NCBI RefSeq assembly: GCF_024055795.1
Contig: NZ_JAMXMY010000001.1
Coordinates: 1 to 64,000, forward strand
Direction of reading: 5' to 3'
Origin: Actinoallomurus purpureus
GTDB taxonomy: Bacteria; Actinomycetota; Actinomycetes; Streptosporangiales; Streptosporangiaceae
Length of the DNA stretch: 64,000 nucleotides
Shown: positions 9,085-17,693 of the stretch, in pieces
Layout of the letters: every line of letters starts with the position of its first letter
Position numbering within the stretch: position 1 is the first letter of the stretch
Notes under the pieces: model-generated
What the model was told of the DNA's origin: nothing
Database searches by the model: none
What the model saw: the letters and a program-made list of their open reading frames with translations, nothing else
Position numbers and translations under genes: made by a program

Positions 9085-10161
9085 ATGCTTGACTGTGAGA
9101 GCGTCCGCCGGCTGCGGGCCCGTGCGCAGGCCCTGGCCGGCGGTACACGGGAGGCCTCGGCCGAGGCCGTCGTCCGACGGGTCTTCGCCATCCAGGCCCA
9201 GGACGCCGCGGCCGCCGACCTGGGCATTCGGGTACGCGGGCGGGACATCACTCCCCGAGCCGTCCGCGCAGCGTACGAGGAAGAGCAGAGCATTGTCCGC
9301 GGCTGGTACATGCGCGGCACCCTGCATACCATCCCCAGCGACGACGCCCGCTGGGTCCTGCGGCTGCTCGCCCCCAGAATCCTCGCCGCAACCAGCCGCC
9401 GCTACCAGCAGCTGGGCCTGAACGACGATCTGCGCCAGCGCGCCGACCATCTCCTTCGGCGCGTCCTCACCACGCACGGCCCACTTACCCGGGCCGAGCT
9501 GACCGAGCACCTCTCCACCCTCGGTATCCCGCCGGACGGGCAGGCGCCTTTCCACCTGATCCGCCACGCCGCGCTCACCGGCATCCTCTGTCACGGCCCG
9601 CAACGTGCCGGTGAGGCCACGTATGTGCTGCTCGACGACTGGCTGCCCATCACCAGGGGCGCCCAGTGGGAAGGAGACGCTGCTCTTGCCGAGCTGGCCC
9701 GCCGCTACTTGGCCGCGCACGCCCCCGCCGCCTTGGAAGATTTCGCCGTCTGGTCCGGGCTGCCGGTCACCTGGGCCCGCAGGGCATGGAAAATGCTGGC
9801 GGAATCCGGCGTGATTACCGAGTACGGCGCGTTGACCATGCGCGCCGGGCGTGTGGAGGAACCCACGGGCCCGTCTGACACCCCAGACGTTCGCATGCTG
9901 CCCGCCTACGACAACTACCTGGTCGGCTACCGCACCCGCGACGTATCCGTCCCCGCTCTCCACCAGGCCGGAGTGTGGCCGGGAGGCGGCATCATCCGGC
10001 CCACCGTCATTGCCGACGGGCTGGCCATCGCCACCTGGACCCGTGGTTCCGGCGCGCGCTGCATCCAGGTGGATGCGTTCGGGTCTGTCCCGCCTCAGAT
10101 CGAGCTGGGAATCGACATGGAGAAGGCGTCCGTCGTTCGCTTCCTGAAGCCCACCGCATAA
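9085..10161 (+). CDS. Winged-helix protein of the HTH_42/AlkZ family
   Basis: 358-aa protein of the family that includes the DNA glycosylase AlkZ, which removes bulky alkyl adducts and unhooks interstrand crosslinks, often as self-resistance in antibiotic clusters. The signature is the Q-x-Q motif, Gln37-Ala-Gln39 in FAIQAQD, at the same position as the catalytic glutamines of AlkZ. Other family marks are RGWYMRGTLHTIPSDDARW, the winged-helix turns near LTRAELTEHLSTLGI, and the C-terminal MLPAYDNYLVGYRTR. It follows the hydrolase with a 29-base gap on the same strand. Whether it excises lesions or only binds DNA cannot be told from sequence. Confidence 0.85.
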   Translation: MLDCESVRRLRARAQALAGGTREASAEAVVRRVFAIQAQDAAAADLGIRVRGRDITPRAVRAAYEEEQSIVRGWYMRGTLHTIPSDDARWVLRLLAPRILAATSRRYQQLGLNDDLRQRADHLLRRVLTTHGPLTRAELTEHLSTLGIPPDGQAPFHLIRHAALTGILCHGPQRAGEATYVLLDDWLPITRGAQWEGDAALAELARRYLAAHAPAALEDFAVWSGLPVTWARRAWKMLAESGVITEYGALTMRAGRVEEPTGPSDTPDVRMLPAYDNYLVGYRTRDVSVPALHQAGVWPGGGIIRPTVIADGLAIATWTRGSGARCIQVDAFGSVPPQIELGIDMEKASVVRFLKPTA

Positions 10162-10193
10162 CCGAACCGCAGCCCAATCCAAAGGAACGGGGC

Positions 10194-10455
10194 CTACGCC
10201 AGACTCATGCGCGCTCGTGCCGAGGACCGGGCACGAGGCACGGTCACGGGCCGTGTGAGGTCGAGCCGCTTGTCCATGTCGAGTCGGAAAGTTCCGTAGG
10301 GGTTGATGTTCGACCAGAACAGTGCCGTCAGCCCCCGCCGGTCCTCCTCCGACAACTTCTCCGCCCAGGCTGGCTCGGCGAGAACCTGCTGGAGGAGCAG
10401 GGTGTTGACATGCACGAGCGCGGACTGGAGCAGGTGCAGGGCGAGCATGGTGGCG
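10194..10455 (-). pseudogene. Tn3-family transposase C-terminal remnant
   Basis: Reading leftwards, the phrases HVNTLLLQQVLAEPAWAEKL, DRRGLTALFWSNINPYGTF and RLDMDKRLDL match the last ~70 residues of Tn3-family transposases. The rest of the transposase is absent. Its inner end lies exactly where the AraC/GlxA-type regulator on the other strand loses its homology, so insertion or a later deletion removed the 5' part of that gene. Confidence 0.8.
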
Positions 10456-11124
10456 GCCGGAGCGCTCGACGGCCGCCGCGCCACGACGCACTGGCAGTGG
10501 GCCGACCTGTTCACCGCCCGTCACCCGGACGTCCGGCTCATCCCGGACGTCCTCTTCGTCGACGACGGTGACGTTCTCACCGCCGCCGGGAGCGCGGCGG
10601 CCCTGGACCTCGGCCTGTACCTGGTCCGCCGTGACAACGGAGCCGAGATCGCCAACGCGGTGAGCCGCCGCCTGGTGTTCGCGGCGCATCGCGACGGCGG
10701 CCAGCGGCAGTTCATCGAGCAGCCCGTCCCGCACGTGCCGGACGCGTCCCTGGCGCCGGTACTGGCCTGGGCGCGAGAGAACCTGGACCGGCCGCTCACG
10801 GTGGCGGACCTCGCGACGCGGGCGGCGGTCAGCCCCGCCACCCTGCACCGGCGCTTCCAACGCGAGCTCGGCACCACGCCGTTGGCGTGGCTCACCGCCG
10901 AGCGGGTGGCGCTGGCCTGCCGGCTGATCGAACGCGGCGAACCACGGCTGGAGGCCGTCGCCCGCGCCACCGGGCTGGGGACCGGGGCGAACCTGCGGAT
11001 CCAGCTGCGCCGGCACACGGGCCTGAGCCCGTCGGCCTACCGTCGCCGGTTCGGGTCGGACGAGGGTACGGTCCCGGCGGCCGGCCGCCTCGTCAGCGCC
11101 CCGTCCAGTCGAGGCAGACGATGA
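10447..11124 (+). pseudogene. 5'-truncated GlxA/AraC-type regulator
   Basis: The surviving frame begins inside the DJ-1/PfpI-like sensing domain (AAGALDGRRATTHWQWADLF, then IPDVLFVDDGDVLTAAGSAAALDLGLYLVRR) and continues through a complete pair of AraC helix-turn-helices (LTVADLATRAAVSPATLHRRF; RLEAVARATGLGTGANLRIQLRRHTGLSPSAYRR). Full-length members have ~320 residues; about 100 N-terminal residues are replaced by the Tn3 remnant. An ATG at 10447 lies in frame at the junction, so a shortened DNA-binding protein could still be made. I call it a truncated gene, not an intact regulator. Confidence 0.75.
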
Positions 11125-11246
11125 CGGCGTCGTCGGTCGGTTGCGTGCCCCGGTGGCGCTCGACGAACCATCGACGGGCTCGCCAGACTGAACACCTGAG
11201 CGCGGGGCGTGCTCGGGTGGGTGGCACCCGAGCACGCGCCCGGCGA

Positions 11247-12446
11247 TCACCAGGTGAGCGGCAGGCGGTGCACTCCGTAGATGACCATGTCGTGCCGCAA
11301 CGGGACCTCCTCGGGCGGCACGGCCAGGCGCAGTTCGGGGAAGCGCGCGAAGAGGGCCGGGTAGGCGACCTTCATCTCCGCGCGGGCCAGTTGCTGGCCC
11401 AGACACTGGTGGAAGCCGTGTCCGAACGCGACGTGCTGCGCCGGCGGCCGGGTGATGTCGAGCCGGTCGGGGTCGGGATAGTGTTCCGGATCCCGGTTCG
11501 CGGCGGCGAGCGACGCCACCACTGTCTCGCCCGCGTTGATCAGCCGCCCGCCGATCACCACGTCCTCCCGGGCGACGCGCACGATCCCGAACTGCACGAT
11601 GCTGAGATAGCGCAGCAGTTCCTCCACCGCGCCGTCGATCAGTTCCGGCCGCTCGCGCAGCGCCCGCAGCTGGTCCGGCCGCGTCAGCAGGGTGAGCGTC
11701 CCCAGGGCCAGCATGTTGGCCGTCGTCTCGTGCCCGGCCACGAGCAGCAGCAGCCCGACGCCGGTCAGCTCGTCGGTGGTGAAAGAGCTGTCCGGGTCGT
11801 GGACGAGACTGCCGAGCAGCGCGTCGTCGGGCTCCTGGCGCTTGCGCTCGACGAGGCCGCGGATGTAGGCCCAGAGCGCGTCCCGGGCCGCGAACACCGA
11901 CTCCTCGTCCCCGCCGATCCGCAGCAGCGTGGCGGTCCAGTCCTGGAAGGCGGCGCGATCCTCGTACGGGACGCCGAGCAGCTCACAGATGACGAGAGAG
12001 GGGATCGGCAGCGCGAACGCCGGGACGAGGTCGACCGGCGGCCCGGTGCGCTCCATCGCGTCGAGGTGCTCGGCGACGATCCGCTCGATCCGCGGGGTCA
12101 GCTCGCGCATCCGCCGTGTCGTGAACCAGTGGGTGAGGATCCGGCGATAGCGGGTGTGCTCGGGAGCGTCCATGCCGATGAAGGACCCGGCGCGGAAGAC
12201 GGGCTCGCCGGGGCGGACGGGGAACGACCGGACGGGCGACGAGGCCCGCAGCCGGTTCGAGCTGAACCGCTGGTCCGAGAGCAGCGCCCGGACGTCCTCG
12301 TGCCGGGTCAGCAGCCAGCCGACCTTCCCGTCCGGGAAGGCGAGCCGGCTGACGGGATCCTCCTCCCGTAGCAGGCGGTACTCGTCGGGCGGGTCGAACG
12401 GGCGTTCACGGCGGGTCGGCAGCGATGGCGGCGTTGTCACGGACAT
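11247..12446 (-). CDS. Cytochrome P450
   Basis: 399-aa soluble bacterial P450 (CYP105/CYP107-like by general look). Visible motifs: the I-helix oxygen-binding AGHETT, the K-helix E-x-x-R in EELLR, the PERF-like region NRDPEHYPDPDRLDI, and the haem-binding loop FGHGFHQCLGQQLAR with Cys348 as thiolate ligand. It has an excellent RBS (AGGAGGTG) before the ATG. It lies 160 bases downstream of the patatin gene on the same strand, so it could be the last gene of the SoxR-linked group or have its own promoter. No ferredoxin gene is adjacent. The substrate is unknown. Confidence 0.95.
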   Translation of the reverse strand: MSVTTPPSLPTRRERPFDPPDEYRLLREEDPVSRLAFPDGKVGWLLTRHEDVRALLSDQRFSSNRLRASSPVRSFPVRPGEPVFRAGSFIGMDAPEHTRYRRILTHWFTTRRMRELTPRIERIVAEHLDAMERTGPPVDLVPAFALPIPSLVICELLGVPYEDRAAFQDWTATLLRIGGDEESVFAARDALWAYIRGLVERKRQEPDDALLGSLVHDPDSSFTTDELTGVGLLLLVAGHETTANMLALGTLTLLTRPDQLRALRERPELIDGAVEELLRYLSIVQFGIVRVAREDVVIGGRLINAGETVVASLAAANRDPEHYPDPDRLDITRPPAQHVAFGHGFHQCLGQQLARAEMKVAYPALFARFPELRLAVPPEEVPLRHDMVIYGVHRLPLTW

Positions 12447-12606
12447 GCGGGCACCTCCTGCGCTCGAAGCCCGGCCCGCGGATGCGGCACCGGAGGTGCG
12501 CCGGTCGGTGGTACGGCCGGTGTCCCCAGCGCCGGCCGCCCGCAGCCATGTGGGCCCGGACGGCAGGCCGAGCGACCATTTCCCAGCTTATGTCGATATG
12601 TGTGCT

Positions 12607-13470
12607 TTACATAGACCGGACCGGACCACGGGGCGCATCGGCTCCGGCGCCACCCTGCCAGGCGTCCCGGATCCGCTCGGCGGCGTCGGCGGCCTGGCGG
12701 GTTCCAGCCTCGTACGACGCCTGCCAGGCCGCACGGTCGTGCAGGTCGGGACCGAATACCTCGATCGTCGCGCGGTCGGGGACGATCCGCAGGACGTCAC
12801 GGGAGACCTCGGCCGCGACATCCGCCGGGAACAGGTGCGCCAGCGGCTCGACGAGGACCAGGACGCCTGCGCCGTCGGCGAGGTCGGTGTTGCTCCCACC
12901 GGCGAGCGCGCCGTCCATGTAACGCCGGCCGTTGACGGTGATCGGCGGGTAGACGCCCGGCATGGCGCAGCTCGCCGCCACGGCGGCCACCAGCGGGGCG
13001 CCGTCGGCGCGGGCCCAGACCCGGCGCTCACCGGTCTCCACGTCCACCGTCGTGATCAGCAGCTCCCGCTCCGGCCAGTCACCAACGCCGGTGAGCGCGG
13101 CCATCCGGGACCGGTGTGCCTCCTCGTCGCCGACCTCGGAGGCGAGGGCGATCCGGCCGACCCGCCGCCGGGCGTCCGCGGGGTCCAGGCTTCGATCACC
13201 GAGCACCGCGAACACCTCGTTGAGCCGTGCGGGGTCCACTGCCGGGGCGGAGGCCTGCGAATCGGCCGGGCTCGGGAGGGAACCGAGCCGTTCCAGGTCC
13301 CGTCCGGTCGCGAGCATCGCGCCGACGATCGCGCCGGCCGAGGTGCCGACGATCAGGTCGGCCTCGGTCAGGTCCACGCCCGCACGCCGCAGGCCGACGG
13401 ACAGGCCGGCCGTCCAGGCCGTGCCGACGACGCCTCCAGGGCCGAGGACCAGTGCCTTCGTCTTCGTCAT
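12607..13470 (-). CDS. Patatin-like phospholipase/acyl hydrolase
   Basis: 287-aa patatin-family hydrolase. The oxyanion loop is LGPGGVVGTAW, the nucleophile elbow is VGTSAGAIVG, and the catalytic Asp is in RRYMDGALAGG, giving the Ser-Asp dyad of this family. Of four clustered Met codons I chose the ATG at 13470, which has AAAGG at the right distance. It lies 13 bases after the stop of the MFS gene, so it is co-transcribed with the efflux pump and FMN reductase genes. Family members release fatty acids from membrane lipids; a membrane-repair role under redox stress is inference. Confidence 0.9.
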   Translation of the reverse strand: MTKTKALVLGPGGVVGTAWTAGLSVGLRRAGVDLTEADLIVGTSAGAIVGAMLATGRDLERLGSLPSPADSQASAPAVDPARLNEVFAVLGDRSLDPADARRRVGRIALASEVGDEEAHRSRMAALTGVGDWPERELLITTVDVETGERRVWARADGAPLVAAVAASCAMPGVYPPITVNGRRYMDGALAGGSNTDLADGAGVLVLVEPLAHLFPADVAAEVSRDVLRIVPDRATIEVFGPDLHDRAAWQASYEAGTRQAADAAERIRDAWQGGAGADAPRGPVRSM

Positions 13471-13483
13471 GATCATCATCCTT

Positions 13484-14980
13484 TCAGGGCTTCGAGTGGT
13501 GACGCGGCAGGAAGAAGGCCGGTAGCAGGGCCAGCACCATCAGGACCACGGCCCAGACGTAGGTGTGCTGGAAGGCGTCGGCCAGACGGGGGGCGATGGC
13601 GTGTCTCGCCGGTGTCGCGAGAGCGCGGACAGCCCCGGTGCCCCGGTCGGCGGCGTCCGGCAGCCGGTCGCGCATCGCGGCGGCGAGGAGGACCGAGATG
13701 AGGGCGGTCCCGAGCGCGGCGGAGACCTGCTGGGTGATGTTCAGCGCCGTGCTGGCGCCGGGGACCTGCTCGCTCGGGACGTTACGGGTCGCCGCCGTCA
13801 TCGCCGGCATGATCGTCATCCCCACCCCGACACCGGTCACGACGAGCGGGGCGATGAGGTGCCAGTACGGCGTGTCGGCGTGGACCTGGGTGGTGAAGAC
13901 GAGGAACCCGCTGCTCGCCAGCGCGATTCCTACGGGCACCAGCCGTCCGGGGGAGACCCGGTCGCTCAACCGGCCGGTGATCTGCATGGTGATGCCGGTG
14001 GCCAGGACCTGCGGGATGCCGAGCAGCCCGGAGGCGGTCGCGCTCTGCCCGCGCACCACCTGGTAGTACAGCGGCAGCAGCAGCATCGACCCGAAGTACG
14101 CGCAGGTGAAGAACACCAGTGTTCCGGCGGCCGTCGCGAACGACCGCCGGCTGAACAGCCGCAGGTCGATCAGCGGGTGCCGGGCCGTCAGGCCGCGGAC
14201 CACGAAGCCGGCGACCAGCGCCGCGCCGACCACGGTGGGAACGAGGACCTGGGCGGAGCCGAAGTCGCCGTGCCGGCCTCCGGTGGCCAGCCCGTAAATC
14301 GTGGCGGCCAGCCCGGGGGAGAGCATGAGCAGGCCGGGGACGTCGAGGCGGTGCCCGGGCTGAGGGGTGTCGGCCGGGAAGATCCGGCCGGCCAGCAGGA
14401 GCACCAGCGCCCCGATCGGGATGTTGATGAAGAAGATCCAGCGCCAGGACGCGCTGTCGACCAGCCAGCCGCCGAGGATCGGTCCGGCCAGCGGCCCGAT
14501 GAGCACCGGGATGCCCATCACGCTCATCATCCGGCCCATGCGCGCGGGGTCGGCGGCCCGGATGATGATCGTCATTGCCAGTGGCGTGATCATCCCGCCG
14601 CCGAGGCCCTGCAGCGCACGGAAGCCGATGAGCGAGCCGGTATCCCAGGCGAGCCCCGCCAACGCCGAACCGAGGGTGAAGAGCGCGATCGATGCCAAGT
14701 ACGCGCGTTTGGCGCCGAACCTGCCGACCGTCCAGGCGGTGGCGGGGATCACCGTGGCCAGGGCGAGGGTGTATCCGGTGGCCACCCACTGGATGGTCGC
14801 GACCGGAGCGTGGAAGTCCTGGGAGAGCCGGCCGAGGGCGACGTTGACGATCGTCATGTCGATGACCGTCATGATCGATCCCAGCACGATGACCACGGCG
14901 ATCGCCATGGGGCGGGGGCCGCCGTGCGGTGGCCGGGTTCCGGGGCGGGTGCGCGGGTGCGGTGCGGGTGCGGTCGCCAT
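13484..14980 (-). CDS. DHA2 (EmrB/QacA-type) multidrug efflux MFS transporter
   Basis: 498 aa, length and hydropathy fitting 14 membrane helices. The DHA2 signatures are visible: LGSIMTVIDMTIVNVALG in helix 1 (motif D1), WVATGYTLALA, the GFRALQGLGGGMITPLA segment, and motif C in GIPVLIGPLAGPILGGWLV. Substrates are usually cationic dyes and hydrophobic drugs. It lies 31 bases after the FMN reductase gene and 13 before the patatin gene. With a SoxR box upstream of the group, export of redox-cycling compounds is the likely job, by analogy with SoxR regulons of streptomycetes. Confidence 0.93.
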   Translation of the reverse strand: MATAPAPHPRTRPGTRPPHGGPRPMAIAVVIVLGSIMTVIDMTIVNVALGRLSQDFHAPVATIQWVATGYTLALATVIPATAWTVGRFGAKRAYLASIALFTLGSALAGLAWDTGSLIGFRALQGLGGGMITPLAMTIIIRAADPARMGRMMSVMGIPVLIGPLAGPILGGWLVDSASWRWIFFINIPIGALVLLLAGRIFPADTPQPGHRLDVPGLLMLSPGLAATIYGLATGGRHGDFGSAQVLVPTVVGAALVAGFVVRGLTARHPLIDLRLFSRRSFATAAGTLVFFTCAYFGSMLLLPLYYQVVRGQSATASGLLGIPQVLATGITMQITGRLSDRVSPGRLVPVGIALASSGFLVFTTQVHADTPYWHLIAPLVVTGVGVGMTIMPAMTAATRNVPSEQVPGASTALNITQQVSAALGTALISVLLAAAMRDRLPDAADRGTGAVRALATPARHAIAPRLADAFQHTYVWAVVLMVLALLPAFFLPRHHSKP

Positions 14981-15011
14981 TATGAAGTCCTGTTCCTCAT
15001 GGGGCGCGGCG

Positions 15012-15611
15012 TCAGGCGGCGTACGGGCGGGCGGCGCGCGCCTCGCGCAGCGCGTGGGCCCACCACAGGAGCTGGTCGAGCAGGGTCTTGGCGGCCGCGT
15101 TGCACCCGGCCGGATCGACGGGCCGTCCCTCCGCGTCGAATCGCTCCCAGGCGCCGTGGAAGCTCACCGTCTCGCGGACGGTGACCGCGTGCAGCTCGGC
15201 GAAGACCGGGCGCAGGTGCTCGACCGCCCGAAGGCCGCCGGACAGCCCGCCGTACGACACGAAGCCGACGGGCTTGGCGTGCCATTCGGCGTTGTGCCAG
15301 TCGATGACGTTCTTGAGCGAGGCGGGGAAGCTGTGGTTGTACTCCGGTGTCACGACGACGAACGCGTCGGCCGCGGCGAGGCGGGGCGTCACCTTCTCCA
15401 GTGCTCGTGCCGTCTCGGGCGCCGGCGCCGACCCGAACGCCGGGAACGTCAGCGGCAGCCCGACCTCGGCGAGGTCGATGACGTCGACGTCGACGTCCGC
15501 GCGCTGCCGGGTCTGGCCGGCGAACCAGTCGGCGACGGTCGTGCCGAACCGTCCCTCGCGGACGCTCCCGACGATGACGGCGACTCTGAACCGCTCGGCG
15601 ATCTCTGACAT
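15012..15611 (-). CDS. NADPH-dependent FMN reductase
   Basis: 199-aa flavodoxin-fold reductase. The FMN phosphate loop is GSVREGRFG and the second flavin-contact region is TPEYNHSFPASLKNVIDW; a third is VSYGGLSGGLRAVEHL. It matches the ArsH/YieF-like quinone and chromate reductases, which use NAD(P)H to reduce quinones by two electrons and so avoid redox cycling. It is the first gene of a leftward operon (FMN reductase, MFS pump, patatin). A 22-base SoxR-type palindrome lies 70 bases upstream of its start. FMN reductases are known SoxR targets in Streptomyces. Confidence 0.93.
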   Translation of the reverse strand: MSEIAERFRVAVIVGSVREGRFGTTVADWFAGQTRQRADVDVDVIDLAEVGLPLTFPAFGSAPAPETARALEKVTPRLAAADAFVVVTPEYNHSFPASLKNVIDWHNAEWHAKPVGFVSYGGLSGGLRAVEHLRPVFAELHAVTVRETVSFHGAWERFDAEGRPVDPAGCNAAAKTLLDQLLWWAHALREARAARPYAA

Positions 15612-15680
15612 GGCGAAACCTCTGTTCGTCCGACGGTGATGTCACGGCCGCCGACGGAGCGGCCGCAGGGACAACCATCG

Positions 15681-15702
15681 GACTTAAACAGAGGTTTAAG
15701 TC
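15681..15702. promoter_or_regulatory. SoxR box 1
   Basis: Perfect inverted repeat gacttaaac-agag-gtttaagtc. It lies between the FMN reductase operon (leftward) and the truncated soxR copy (rightward). The same palindrome stands before the complete soxR gene at 16716-16737, differing only in the 4-base centre. The shape (9-base arms, short spacer, within a promoter) is as expected for a MerR-family activator such as SoxR. Confidence 0.8.
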
Positions 15703-15719
15703 AAGTTGCGCTGTCCGGC

Positions 15720-15803
15720 ATGCCGGAACGTACGGAGCCCAAGCGTCCGAAGATCACCAAGGAACTCACGATCGGCGAGGTGTCGGAACGCAGCGGCGTC
15801 TGC
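15720..15803 (+). pseudogene. Truncated soxR copy (first ~28 codons)
   Basis: From the ATG the frame encodes MPERTEPKRPKITKELTIGE and then VSERSGVC, which is the SoxR N-terminus seen again at 16755. Homology stops in the middle of the recognition helix. The frame stays open and runs on into the DUF6585-type gene, so a chimeric product is possible but unlikely to be the main one. Together with SoxR box 1 this looks like a duplicated soxR promoter and 5' end left by insertion of the 15.8-16.7 kb segment. Confidence 0.8.
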
Positions 15804-15899
15804 CATTCACCCCGAAGTACGCCGTTATCAAACGCGCAGACAATATTGTGGTCAGTTCTGACCGTGCGGGCTTTGATGGGCGAAATGGTGGGAGCGCCG

Positions 15900-16679
15900 A
15901 TGGACGCGCAAGACGTCTCCGCGAGGATCGGCGAGGCCGTCCGGGGGGAGCGCCTCGGTGGTCACCGGGCGACCTATCCGGCGGTACTGGTGTCCACGAC
16001 CGGGTTGCGGGTGGGCGGCGTGGTGGCGGCGGTGGCGGCAGTGCTGGCGTTGATCGGCCTGGCCACCGGTGTCATCGTCCTCGTGGTCTTGGGGGCGATC
16101 TTCGCGGTGGTCCTCGGCTACAGGATCGTGCGGCTGGCACTACTGAACCGGCAGAAAGAGGGCCAGCAACTTCACTTCTTCGAGCACGGGCTGGTCTGCG
16201 TCGGCGTCGGCGGGCGGATCACGGTCCGGCGGTGGGATTCCACTACAGTCTTTCAGAACACGGTTCGGCACTATCGCAACGGCGCTTATACCGGCACCAC
16301 GTACTCCTACCGGCTGATCGGCCCCGCCGGCGACACTCTCGGGCTCGCCGGCGGATTCGAGAGACCCGCCGAATGGGGCCAGGCCATCCAGCAGGCCGTG
16401 ACGGACGCTCAGCTCCCCGGCGCGGCCGCCACGATCCAGGCCGGAGGGACACTGACGTTCGGCGACATCTCCATCAACCGGGAGACGGTGGGGGCTTCGG
16501 GGAAGTCCGTCCCGTGGTCGCAGATCCAGGAGATCAGGGTCAAGGACGGTCTTGTTTCCCTGCGAGTCCAAGGCAGGTGGCTGTCGCTGACCACCACCAT
16601 GGTGCGATCGATCCCCAACTTCTTCGTCTTCTACGCTCTGGCCGAGCGGCTGCGTCTGTCCGCCGCCGGTCCGTACTAA
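15900..16679 (+). CDS. DUF6585-like membrane protein
   Basis: 259 aa. After a short N-terminal region, two adjacent hydrophobic segments (about residues 37-80, LRVGGVVAAVAAVLALIGLA and VIVLVVLGAIFAVVLGYRIV) form a membrane hairpin. The following ~170 residues are beta-rich and PH-like (HFFEHGLVCV, ITVRRWDSTTVFQNTVRHYRN, GTTYSYRLIGPAGDTLGL, VPWSQIQEIRVKDG). Proteins of this layout are common in actinomycetes and have no known function. ATG chosen with GGGAG upstream. It sits between the truncated soxR and the complete soxR and seems to be the cargo that split a duplicated soxR locus. Confidence 0.7.
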   Translation: MDAQDVSARIGEAVRGERLGGHRATYPAVLVSTTGLRVGGVVAAVAAVLALIGLATGVIVLVVLGAIFAVVLGYRIVRLALLNRQKEGQQLHFFEHGLVCVGVGGRITVRRWDSTTVFQNTVRHYRNGAYTGTTYSYRLIGPAGDTLGLAGGFERPAEWGQAIQQAVTDAQLPGAAATIQAGGTLTFGDISINRETVGASGKSVPWSQIQEIRVKDGLVSLRVQGRWLSLTTTMVRSIPNFFVFYALAERLRLSAAGPY

Positions 16680-16715
16680 TGCCGCGCCCCGTCACGGACC
16701 CCGGCCGCCTACTCG

Positions 16716-16737
16716 GACTTAAACAAAGGTTTAAGTC
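16716..16737. promoter_or_regulatory. SoxR box 2 (soxR promoter)
   Basis: Perfect inverted repeat gacttaaac-aaag-gtttaagtc, ending 17 bases before the soxR ATG. Autoregulation of soxR is expected for this position. Arms are identical to SoxR box 1. Confidence 0.8.
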
Positions 16738-16754
16738 AAGCTAGGGTGATCGGC

Positions 16755-17216
16755 ATGCCGGAACAGGAACGCCCGAGGATCGCCAAGGAACTCACCATCG
16801 GCGAGCTGTCGGAGCGCAGCGGCGTGTCCGCCTCGGCGCTGCGCTTCTACGAGCGGCAGGGCCTCATCCACAGCCGCCGCACCAGCGGCAACCAGCGGCG
16901 CTATCACCGCACGACACTGCGGCGGGTCGCCTTCATCCGCGCCACGCAGAGCGTGGGCATGCCGCTGGAGTGCGTCGGCCACGTCCTGAACATGCTTCCG
17001 CCGGACACCGAGCTGACCCGGGAGTTCTGGGTCGGGGCCTCCGAACACTGGAGACAGCAGGTCAACGACCGCATCGCGAAGATGGAGCGGATGCGCGACC
17101 GGTTCACCGAGTGCATCGGCTGCGGCTGCCTGTCCTTCGAGCAGTGCACGCTCGTCAACCCCGGCGACGTGCTCGGGCAGCAGGGGCCCGGCCCGCGCCG
17201 TTTGCTCGCCCCGTGA
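16755..17216 (+). CDS. soxR: Redox-sensing transcriptional activator SoxR
   Basis: 153-aa MerR-family regulator. The HTH and wing are in residues 12-50 (LTIGELSERSGVSASALRFYERQGLI, RTSGNQRRY). A dimerisation helix follows, and then the [2Fe-2S] ligand set Cys120, Cys123, Cys125 and Cys131 in the phrase ECIGCGCLSFEQC, the same C-x2-C-x-C-x5-C spacing and nearly the same numbering as E. coli SoxR. In actinomycetes SoxR responds to redox-active natural products (quinones, phenazines) rather than to superoxide and controls small sets of reductase and transporter genes. I start at the ATG at 16755, matching the truncated copy, not at the GTG at 16746. Confidence 0.97.
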   Translation: MPEQERPRIAKELTIGELSERSGVSASALRFYERQGLIHSRRTSGNQRRYHRTTLRRVAFIRATQSVGMPLECVGHVLNMLPPDTELTREFWVGASEHWRQQVNDRIAKMERMRDRFTECIGCGCLSFEQCTLVNPGDVLGQQGPGPRRLLAP

Positions 17217-17693
17217 CCCGCCCCGCCGCACCCGGTCTCCGGCTGCGGCGGGCACCTGCGTACGGCCCGCACTGCGGCGGGCTCCCCGGTCACGGCCACG
17301 GGTGGCGTCGTCGGCGTACGGCCGGTCCGGCAGCCGGTTCATCGGTCACGTCACGCCACCCACCGGAGGCGCTATCGGTCCGACGCGAGCCGGCGCAGCG
17401 CCAGCAGCCCGCCGACACCGGGAACGAACGCGAGGAACCGCGTCCCTGCGGAGGCGCGACGCTCAGACCCGCGAGGTCGCCGACGCCACCGCCCCGCCGC
17501 GCATCCCCACGCCGACCCGCTGACCACACACCACCGCCCGCTCGGCCTCGGACCGCACCATCACCGCCCGCCCGGCCGCACCACCACCGTCCGCCCGGCC
17601 GCGGACCGCGCCCGCCGGTGCTCTCTTCACCGCTGGGCCCGGCGCGGGAAAGCCGCGTGCGCCGGGCCGACCGGCACGCCTACGCTCGTCGCC
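17217..17693. other. Intergenic stretch with no recognisable gene
   Basis: 477 bases between soxR and the nucleotidyltransferase gene. It is very Pro/Arg-codon-like in all frames (low-complexity GC-rich) and shows no domain, RNA gene or clear repeat. It may be eroded coding sequence. Confidence 0.5.

Noticed and set aside
8836-11406. Minus-strand ORF of 856 codons
   Set aside because: Antisense shadow of the AlkZ-like gene and the AraC fragment; composition is typical of a shadow frame.
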